Below, piece by piece: positions 19,723 through 26,891 of a stretch of DNA of 26,891 nt. Every line of letters begins with the position of its first letter. Position 1 is the stretch's first letter. The notes beneath the pieces were generated by a model. It was given only the letters and a program-made list of their open reading frames with translations, was not told where the DNA came from and did no database searches. Origin of the DNA: Ettlia oleoabundans (Eukaryota; Chlorophyta; Chlorophyceae; Chlamydomonadales); assembly GCA_019693395.1 (NCBI GenBank), contig JAAMXP010000649.1, forward strand, positions 1 through 26,891, in the 5' to 3' direction. The translations under genes were made by a program, and so were the position numbers.

Positions 19723-20178
19723 GAGGGCTGCGTCCGCCGACGGCGGCGGCGGCGGCAATGGAAGCGCTGGGTGAAGTCGCGGCCGGGCTCTTTACATCAG
19801 CTCCCGGTCGTTGAAATGCATCGGCTGCTTTGGACGATCTCCGATTGCGCCCAACCGGCGCCCAGACGCACACTCCCTGGTTGTGCAGTAGGAGGGCGTT
19901 GGGGGAGGGCGTATGTGCGTCAGGGCTTGGAGGTCAGCTTCAATCATGCACGCATGGTGCAAAATGCGGAACCGAGTCAAGCAGCGAACCCGAGAGTTTC
20001 TCCGTGCCGCGCCGCGCTCTCGACCATGGGGGCCCTGGGGCCAAATGGGCACGAGACACCCCCCGCGGCCCTCCTCGGCCTTTTTGCACAGCATTCTTTG
20101 AGCTTGGACTAGGGGAAATATCTCAAACCCATCTATCTTGCTGCGGGAGCTTCGGCGGAGACAGAGGGTTCTGTGGCC
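19723..20178. promoter_or_regulatory. Divergent promoter region between MSI4/FVE and the DUF3110 gene
   Basis: The two genes start head to head 456 bp apart (ATGs at 19722 minus and 20179 plus). The stretch is GC- and CpG-rich and includes a (CGG)n-like tract around 19738-19756 close to the MSI4/FVE start. A long minus-strand ORF crossing it has no recognisable content. No TATA box was identified. Confidence 0.55.
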
Positions 20179-22098
20179 ATGTCTGTTTGCTGCAGCAACG
20201 TTGCGGGTCCCTCGGGCCGTGTTGCGCCTAGCCAGGCGACATTCAGGCAGCAGAACCAGCCAGGTAAGCCCGCGGCTCTGGCCCTCCTGCACCTTGCGCC
20301 CACACCCGCCACCCCTATGCCCCGCCCGCCCCGCCGCCAATGCGCTTTCGGGGCGTGTGAGGAGTCCGCGGGACGGGGGTGCAGCGAAGCAGGGCGCTGG
20401 CCGGCCGAAACACCTCTGCAAGCCTAGTGGCGTGGTTCGTGCCCGGCTTCTCTGGCTCCGGCCCCGTTTCCTAGCCCTTCGCGACATTTTGACATGGAAG
20501 GGTTCGGCCGAGGCCCCGACTGGAACCACCAACCTGACTCATCTGCGCGGTTGCGTCGGCGCCTGCCTTTGTTGCTGTGTGCAGGCCGGGCGCGGCGACA
20601 GCAGCGCTCCCGCGCCGCCATCCGCAGCAGCTTGGAGGAGGAGTTCAAGAAGCAGTGTTTAGGTCGCACAAATGGCACCAGCAGCAGCAATCAGGAGCGC
20701 TTGAAGGTGGGCCTCAGTGGGCGTCAGGGCTGATAATGCCCGCTCAGCTTTCTGGCGCCCGTCTGACTCGCCCCCCCATTGCACCCTCCTGACGCTCCCT
20801 TGCTTTTCTGTCACTCCTTGCAACCCTTACCCGCAGGATCTGAGCACATCCTACTTTAGCGGCAGCGCCGCAGACCTCTCGGCGGGTGCTGGTAGCGTGC
20901 AGCCCCCTGCTGCCGCCGAGGGCAGCTCCGCCACCGGCAGCAGCAGCAGCAACTATGATGAGACGGCACCCTTCACTACAAATCTGCCTTTGGGCGGCGA
21001 GCCCTACCACCCCCTGGAGTTCTACCCCACCTCTCAAATAGAGTTGGATTGGGGGCTGCCTTCCTCGGGCGACCAGGGCTTCACTGGCTTGGACCGCTCG
21101 CGCTGCTTTGTCATCCTCTTTGGCGTGGGCCGAGCGGAGACGGAGGGCATCTACTCCTTGAGGGCCGTGGCAAAGGAAGATGGCCTGCCTGTGGACACGA
21201 TTGTTGCGTTCGAAAATGAGGACGACGCGCTCAGGTGCGGCCGGCCGACGAGTGGCGAGGTGGCCGCGTATTGCCGCCATCAAGGCAAATGCTGCTTTGT
21301 GTGCACATGCCCGTGCTGCTCGGCTGAGTGCCATACAAAGTGCACTCGCAAGGCCGCACAAGCCTGCCTACTTCCTGCTGCAACAGCTGCATGTGCCCAC
21401 AACCCGCATCCTGCCTTTGCACACTCCTCACTTGCCCGTCTGCCCTGCTTCCCCGCCTTCCCCTCCCTGCCCCCCCTTGCAGGTACTCCACGCTGCTTGA
21501 GGCCACCATGGACCACGAGCCCACCGTGTGGCCCATCGAGTGGGGCGAGCTGCTTGAGTTCTGCAACAGCGCCGGCTACCGCTGCCGGTTGGAGCCCTCT
21601 GGCAGCCTGCTCATTCCCCCAGACTACAACGTAGGCATGACCGACTGGGAGAAGAGCCTGCGCCTGCGCAAGGGCGAGTTTTCGGTGCTGGGTGTTGAGC
21701 CCGCAACCCGCGCCGCCGCCGATGCACTCTTCCTGGATGGCCCCAACTGGGTGTTTGAGTCTGCGGCAGTGATGCAGGGTAAGCGAGCGTTGCATGATTG
21801 CAGTATTGCAACAAGGAGCCGTGCTGCTGTGCTAGTCAACATCATGGGGAGGGGGGGTAAACAGATGGAGCAGTTCATGCCCTTGCACACCCATGCATGT
21901 GTTGAACATTAGCGTGTCTGTGTGAGCTACGTGCGAACACCCCTCACCACTTTCCCCTGCTTCCCCGCCACCTGTGGTGCAGACGAGGAGGAGATGCGTG
22001 CTGAGGCGCTCAATGCCGTGATTGACAGCCAGCTGAGCACCCCCGTGGCGCTGGCTGCTATGAAGGCTTCCCTGGAGCGCCTGCTGCCCCAGGATTGA
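20179..22098 (+). CDS. DUF3110 protein, probably plastid-targeted
   Basis: Five exons: 20179-20263, 20585-20706, 20837-21234, 21483-21778 and 21983-22098 (TGA), 338 aa, all GT-AG with matching phase. Start is gtggccATGt. The DUF3110 domain, found in cyanobacteria and plastid-bearing eukaryotes, covers about residues 157-270: RCFVILFGVGRAETEGIYSL, then VAFENEDDALRYSTLLEAT across exons 3/4, and GELLEFCNSAGYRCRLEPSG. Residues 1-65 are rich in Ser, Gln, Arg and Ala and could be a plastid transit peptide. A Ser/Ala/Gly-rich linker (GSSATGSSSSNY) precedes the domain. The C-terminus (EEEMRAEALNAV to RLLPQD) is helical and charged. The family's biochemical role is not established; a plastid function is inferred from its phylogenetic range. 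Confidence 0.9.
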
Positions 22099-23690
22099 GT
22101 TTTGGGCTCAGCTCGGGGAGTTGCCAGCATAGGGGCTTCCAACCCACCTGCCCAACCGTTTCATCACCATCTGGCCGCCAATGCGCGGTCAGCCCCCCGC
22201 ACCTTAATTGATTTCAGGCCCCTTCCCTTCCATCAGCCTCATGCAGCCTGGCCACAATGCTGCAGTGAGGAACACTTTGCTGAAAGTTTTGGTTGTTGTC
22301 TCACCCACCATCCGCCGTGAGGCAGCCACCTGGCAGCCGAAGCACGGTCGCTCCGTCTCCCTCCTTCCCCTCCATATGAACACCTGCCCTGCCCTACCCA
22401 TCGCCGCCCTTATTTTGTGCTTGCGCCCCCCGTTTTGAACAAATGAAGTTTTCACAGCCCCTAGTTCATTCGCAGCCACTACTGGGCGCGCCGCCTTGCC
22501 CCCCCTGCCACTTTTCGTCCCTCCCAGCCCGAGCTTTTCCAGACCCACCCACCCCGCCAGGCACGCTGTGTGCTGCCCTGTGGCCCCTCTTGCACTCGAT
22601 TGACTGCTGTAGCCGCCACAAGCGTGCTGTGCTTCACCACCTGTTCTTCCCTTGCTGACAGCCGGCCACAAAGGAATACGCAAAGTCTTATCCCAACTAA
22701 CCCCCCTGACACTCCCTGCCCCATGCCTTCACATGCCCTCCAACTGGTTGCGCAACTCGCGTCGCATCCCTGTGTGCCATGGGTTTTATTTTAGCCTTCT
22801 TGGCTTCCCTCTCCCCAAAACCCTGGCAACCCGGGCTGTGCAGCCAGGCAAGCTGCCACCCTTTATCTCCTCCGTCAAGGGCGCTGCACTTCTTTCCCTT
22901 GGGTGCCCCAATCCCACCCCGACTTGTCCCTTTGGCTCTGCCACGCCGCCCGCCACGTCAGCGTCGGGTGCCCTCCTTCATCTAGCGACCCCGCACTGTT
23001 GTTTGTGTGCTTTGTGTGCGTTATCCGCCCAGTTCCAGTTTCTGTCGTTCAACCTTATTTGTCTCAGCAACGCTTGTCCCGAATGCTGAGCCGCCCCTTC
23101 CCGTAGCGTGGGCTGGCTCTTATCCCCCTGTACTTGAGCAATCCAACACCGATGTGCCTCCTGCGCTTTATGAGCCATGTGTCATCTGCTCTAAATAACC
23201 TGCTTTCTTTCCCTTGCAAGCCGTCGCATGCCTCCTACGCGTTCAGTAAGGGCTCATAAGCCCCATTGTACCTCTGATGTTTTTTTTTTGTGCCCAAGCA
23301 ACCTTTGATGATGTGTAAGGCAGGATAGACAGCACTCTATCGTTCACACATCCCTTCAGAAGAGTGGGGTTGGGTAGAGAGGCAACCGCTGGATTGCAGG
23401 TGCTCGGCGATTGGGTTTGTTGGTCTGGCGGGTAGGCGTTGTGCAGCATTGTGCAGCCCGTGAAATCCAAGGTAGTAATCAGGTTGGCAACAAGGCAGTC
23501 GTTTAGAGCATACAACAGGGATATATACAGCAAGTATTTGCACAAAGAAGGCGCAGCAGGAAAAAGCAAGCAATGCATTGCAAGGATTTATTTCAAGTTG
23601 GGAGGCGAGGTTGGGATGGGTGGTGGCTAGTGCTGACAGGGGCTTGGCCTGCGCTGGCCAGTAGAAAGGCCGGCATGGCAGGGCGCACGT
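22099..23690. other. Long non-coding stretch, probably two facing 3' UTRs
   Basis: No gene is supported in these 1,592 bp between the DUF3110 stop and the amidating-lyase stop. From about 22150 to 23230 the plus strand is strikingly rich in C and T; after about 23320 it turns richer in G and A. A ten-T run lies at 23280-23289 and a TGTAA at 23314-23318. The simplest reading is a long 3' UTR of the DUF3110 gene up to about 23340, then the 3' UTR of the minus-strand gene. ORFs here (for example 22652-23089 plus) are of low complexity and match nothing I know. Confidence 0.55.
23314..23318 (+). terminator. Candidate TGTAA polyadenylation signal of the DUF3110 gene
   Basis: The first clear plus-strand TGTAA found after the DUF3110 stop, 1.2 kb away, at the place where strand composition switches. 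Confidence 0.4.
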
Positions 23691-26600
23691 TCACACAACG
23701 TGGCCATGGCTGGAAGGATGGTAGCCTGCACCGCCGCGCATGCGCCAGTGCTGCAGGCGGTTCCAAGACACCAGCGCCGCTCCCACGAAGACAACACCCA
23801 GCACTGAAGGCTGGGCAACTGCATAGCGGCGGGCCCATAGAAGGAAGCAGAGACCATCAGGGTGGTGCAGGTGGGTGTGTGTGTGCGTGCGTGTGGGAGG
23901 CAAGGTTGCTGAACTGGTCCATTGCTGATCCTGTGCTGCCAACCCCAGCAAATGTAGAAGCACCTTGTAGCCAAAACCTCAACAGCAAATCTGCAGCACA
24001 ACCTCAGCAGATCACAGTCGCGGCAGGACACAGCACCCCACTCACATGAGCGGCCAGGAACGTGCTGCTCGTGCTTGGGGTGCCAATGCTCTCCCGCCGC
24101 CTCCCCTGTTGTCGCGGCTGCATCAGTAGACACCCCCTCATCCTCCTCCCCTTCCGCCTGCCTGAGGGCCGCAGCCACGCTCTTCTCAACTTCACCTGCC
24201 AACTCTTTCTCCTCGGCCACACCTTGATCATCTGCAGCATCAGCAGCCTCCTCAGCACTTGTCCCTGCGCCATCCCCTCTATTTTCCTCTTGCTCCTTTT
24301 GCTTTTCCGCCTGCTGCTGCTGCCGCTCGTCCTTCTCCTTCGTCGCATCTTCAATTTCCCCCCCATGTGTTTGTTTATTCTCGCTATGCTGCTGCTTCAA
24401 CTGCTCCGCAGCAGCCCTGGCCGCGGCTGCCTTGCCGGAGACAATCGATGCCTTGCCCGCGGGCGCATCTGCAGCTACCTCCGGCGCGCCAGCTATCTTT
24501 GTTGCAGTTGCTGCCTGACCGGAAAGTTCTTTGTCTGTTATCTCACCACTTGCCTCCACAGGCTTCACCATCGTGTGCCCGATATGGGTTGCCGTCTCTC
24601 GTCCCTCTTCTTCTGCGCCCTTGCCGCTGACACCCGATGCTGGCTGCTTAGCATGTTGCGACGCCTGCCCATACTCCTCTACATCGCCCTCCTCATCATT
24701 TCGCAATGCCCCTCCTGCCCTGCTGCTGTCGCTGCTGCTGCTGCTGCTGGCTTGCTGCTGCTTGCCAGCACTTGCATCGCTGCTTTTGCTGCTGGAGGCG
24801 GCAGCTTTTGCAGCGTCACCAGCGCTGCCGCCATCCACAGGCTTCAGCATGACGTGCCCAATGTGGGAGGCATGCATGCCTGCAGGCTGCTTCTCCTCCC
24901 CTTCCTGCTCCTCCTCCCCTTCCTTCCGCTGCTGCTGCTGCTGCTGCGAGCCTGCCGCTCCATCGCCATGGGCATGGGCATGGGCATGGCCGCTGTGGGA
25001 TTGGGCAGCGGAGGACAGCTGCGCCCTCAGAGCATCCACATCATCATCACGCTCCCCTCTGTCACTGTTCAGCCGCACATCTGCAGATACCAGTAGGCAG
25101 CCAGGCAGGCCAGGGGACCAGTATGCGCCAAGAGCAGGAGAAGCGCATTCCACTCGGTGCACAGCAACATTGCAAGCCCCACACCTCACTGCGGACCAAA
25201 CCTGCAACACCCTTCCGGGACCACAGCTACATGCAGGGCACCGACAAGTGCCCAGACAGACCCCACACCTGGTGGCGTGAAAACAAACTTGTGGAGGTTG
25301 CTGCCTTTCGACTCCTTGGTCTCAGACACAACCACAGCCATCAGCCGCTCCCCTGCAACGGGCAGGCAGCGGCGGCGAGCGCCCCTGGGTAGCTGGGGTA
25401 AAACCAGCAGGAGGGTGGGCAGCACTAATGCGTGCGCAACACTCCAGGTAGAGGTAAAAAAAGCAATAGGAAGCACGCCAGCAGTATACACAAGGCAATG
25501 TGTAAAAGGGGGAGGGACGGGCTGCACCCCCTGACTGATGCAGCGCAGCAGTACCAACACTATCTGTACCTGCGCCTGTGAGCTCCAGTGGTGCGGGGGC
25601 TAGGGCCAGGTCATGCGGCACCTCCACACCCGGCACCTCCCAGTGGCTGCAGGGAACACAGGCGGCCATGCAATCCTGGTGCCAGCAGGACATGTGCTGC
25701 CAGACGGTGGGGCGCATGGCTGTCCAGGGTTGCAAGCCCACCATAGTGCACCACATCGTCAAGCTCAAAAAGCGCCAGAAACCGCGCAACGACAGTTCAC
25801 AGGCATGCAACAACAGCAACAACTGTGCACCGCAAGCAAGGGGCTACAATCGATGGCAGATGCCCACCTGCCCAGTGCTCCCACTGCAGCACTCAGCGCC
25901 ACCAGCCAGACCTTGGCCGACCTGCTGTCGCGATGCGCCCAGGTGAGGGCCAGCACAGAGCCGTAGGGGCCCAGGGCGAGGGCATATGGCAGCCCAAATT
26001 TAGTGCCTAAATCCCAGTGGCCTGCACCAGGGTTGATGTTGCCAAGGCAAGTTGACCAATAGATATTAAACAGACGGAGCAGCTAGCTGCTGAGTAAACC
26101 ATCGGGCATTACAGAAGCTGACCAGGGGTATTAAGCAGCAGCCGGCTCAGCCGGAACATGAGCAGGGGTAGCAGCATGATGCGGTACCACTGCTGCTGCG
26201 GTACATGCACCCCCCCCCACCCCCCCCCCATGCCCAAGGCAACTGAGGCCGCAACTTCAGCTGCCGCTGCTGCCAAAACGGAGCGCGCACCCAGGTACTT
26301 GGCTGTTCCCAGCTGGAAAGCGTGGACGCGGCCCCCCTCGCGATCCGCCACCAGCAGCTGCTTGCGGCACTCGTGCACCACCACGCTGCGGGAAGGACCA
26401 GCGATGCAATGGCAGGCAGCCAGTGAACAGGTGTGGGTGGGTGGCGGATGGGCAGGCATGACACCCACGCTGGCGGTAATAACAAGGCATGTGCAGCGAA
26501 CAACATGCGAGCCAGCTTCTTACTATGTGCAGGTGACCCGTACAGGTGACAATGGCGCATGTGCAGCCGCTCCATGCCAACGCCCTGCCCAGGTGCAGAT

Positions 26601-26755
26601 TGCGGCCACTGGACGTGAGGCAGGTTCCCAGTGGTAGCGGACGCCTCACCTGTGTGGCACCTCCATTTGCCGCTCCCCTGCCTGCGGCAGCTGGTAGTCC
26701 CGCAGCCAGGCGCCGCTGGAGTTAAACTCAGCCACACGGCTGCTGCAGTAGCCAT
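23691..26755 (-). CDS. Peptidyl-alpha-hydroxyglycine alpha-amidating lyase (PAM/PAL-like), membrane-anchored, 3' part
   Basis: Seven exons on the minus strand: 26755-26650, 26385-26291, 26021-25868, 25646-25570, 25352-25269, 25080-24046 and 23818-23691 (TGA), 559 complete codons; the 5' part lies beyond the window. PAL cleaves hydroxyglycine-extended peptides to amidated peptides in the secretory lumen. The NHL-type propeller shows DGYCSSRVAEFNSSGAWL, MEVPHS joined to VVVHECRKQLLVADREGGRV, FGLPYALALGPYGSV and VEVPHDLALAP. These keep the active-site Tyr (DGYC), Arg (ADREGGR) and two zinc-ligand His (PHS, PHD) known from rat PAL; the third His should be upstream. The cysteine pair flanking the VADRE strand in mammals is absent. 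One 1,035-bp exon then encodes a Glu/Ala/Gln/Ser-rich linker of about 345 residues, followed by a membrane helix (QPSVLGVVFVGAALVSW) and a basic tail. Whether a monooxygenase (PHM) domain precedes it cannot be seen. Confidence 0.85.
24557..24865 (-). repeat. Duplicated HIGHxMxKPV motif in the amidating-lyase linker
   Basis: The linker exon encodes HIGHVMLKPV at 24865-24836 and HIGHTMVKPV at 24586-24557, a 279-bp (93-residue) spacing. The sequence between is Ser/Ala/Glu/Gln-rich low complexity. Each motif is followed by Asp/Glu and small residues. Confidence 0.85.
24928..24991 (-). repeat. Triplet and hexamer repeats coding Gln and His-Ala runs
   Basis: A CAG run encodes a polyglutamine stretch (six Gln), and just before it in the protein a repeated CATGCC unit encodes HAHAHAHG. 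Both lie in the low-complexity linker and are likely length-variable. Confidence 0.75.
26210..26229 (-). repeat. Homopolymeric G tract in an amidating-lyase intron
   Basis: Plus-strand C runs of 9 and 10 separated by one A lie inside the intron between exons 26385-26291 and 26021-25868. On the transcript they are G runs. They are prone to sequencing and slippage errors. Confidence 0.8.
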
Positions 26756-26891
26756 CTGCGCACAAATGCGCCATTACAACGAAGGAGATGGGGCACAGTC
26801 GAGAAGTTTAAAGTTGACGACTACCTAGCCACGATGGCCAAGCCCAAAACCGTGATGGAAGCGTCACTCCACCGCAAGCTGTTCAGTATAC
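26756..26891 (-). other. Partial intron of the amidating-lyase gene at the window edge
   Basis: The acceptor TGTGCGCAG ends at 26756, and the next exon needs one base from an upstream exon (phase 1) to restore the Asp of DGYC. I see no exon in the remaining 136 bases, so the preceding exon is outside the window. Confidence 0.65.

Noticed and set aside
19792..20532. Minus-strand ORF of 246 codons spanning the MSI4/FVE-DUF3110 interval
   Set aside because: Arg-rich sequence typical of a GC-rich non-coding frame. It overlaps the DUF3110 exon 1 antisense and shows no recognisable domain.
22652..23089. Plus-strand ORF of 145 codons in the long non-coding stretch
   Set aside because: Pro/Leu/Ser/Cys-rich with no conserved motif; explained by the pyrimidine-rich composition.
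24062..25096. Plus-strand ORF of 344 codons
   Set aside because: It is the antisense shadow of the low-complexity linker exon of the amidating-lyase gene; its Leu/Cys/Ala-rich content is the complement of Gln/Ala/Glu codons.
25652..25867. Possible extra PAL exon reading FELDDVVHYGGL on the minus strand
   Set aside because: It is open and protein-like, but the flanking exons already join in phase without it (ALG-S-HWEVPG), and I found no acceptor and donor pair that would insert it in frame. RNA data could reopen this.
1..26891. CRISPR arrays, insertion sequences, rRNA or tRNA genes
   Set aside because: No regularly spaced repeats, transposase motifs, terminal inverted repeats or cloverleaf-forming segments were found on reading both strands.

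Overview
The window reads as nuclear DNA of a green alga (core Chlorophyta). It is moderately GC-rich and crowded with short genes cut into many small exons. Introns are short (about 90-680 bp) and nearly always end in TGCAG. The best family matches are plant or green-lineage types: an FVE/MSI4 histone-binding protein, a plant-type TFIIB-related PTF2, and DUF3110 and DUF819 proteins with plastid-type N-termini. TGTAA, the usual chlorophyte polyadenylation signal, lies downstream of several genes. I built all exon models by hand from splice sites, reading phase and remembered family alignments. I found 54 complete introns: 51 GT-AG and 3 GC-AG, all three in SRP68.

Layout, left to right: (1) 138-1697 +, 3' part of an Hsp70-family protein, cut by the window start. 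(2) 2133-4167 +, PTF2-like TFIIB-related transcription factor, 5 exons, 436 aa. (3) 6559-4469 -, FrnE-like DsbA-family thiol oxidoreductase, 8 exons, 249 aa, convergent with PTF2. (4) 6839-11807 +, SRP68, 15 exons, 643 aa, divergent from gene 3 across a 279-bp shared promoter region. (5) 13014-12196 -, an unrecognised acidic protein, 3 exons, 156 aa. (6) 15269-13281 -, DUF819 polytopic membrane protein, 4 exons, 510 aa. (7) 19722-15614 -, MSI4/FVE WD40 protein, 11 exons, 480 aa. (8) 20179-22098 +, DUF3110 protein, 5 exons, 338 aa, divergent from gene 7 across 456 bp. (9) 26755-23691 -, 3' part of a peptidyl-alpha-hydroxyglycine alpha-amidating lyase (PAL, the second half of peptide-amidating PAM enzymes), with a long low-complexity linker and a C-terminal membrane helix, cut by the window end.

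The genes are unrelated housekeeping functions (secretion targeting, chromatin, transcription, redox, plastid membrane) and do not form a pathway or cluster. I saw no mobile element, CRISPR array, tRNA or rRNA. The most interesting items are the membrane-anchored amidating-lyase gene with a duplicated HIGHxMxKPV motif, the concentration of GC-AG introns in SRP68, the Hsp70-like protein that stops right after its ATPase domain, and an unidentified acidic protein. The longest non-coding stretch (22099-23690) is probably two facing 3' UTRs, judged from a switch in strand composition near a TGTAA at 23314.
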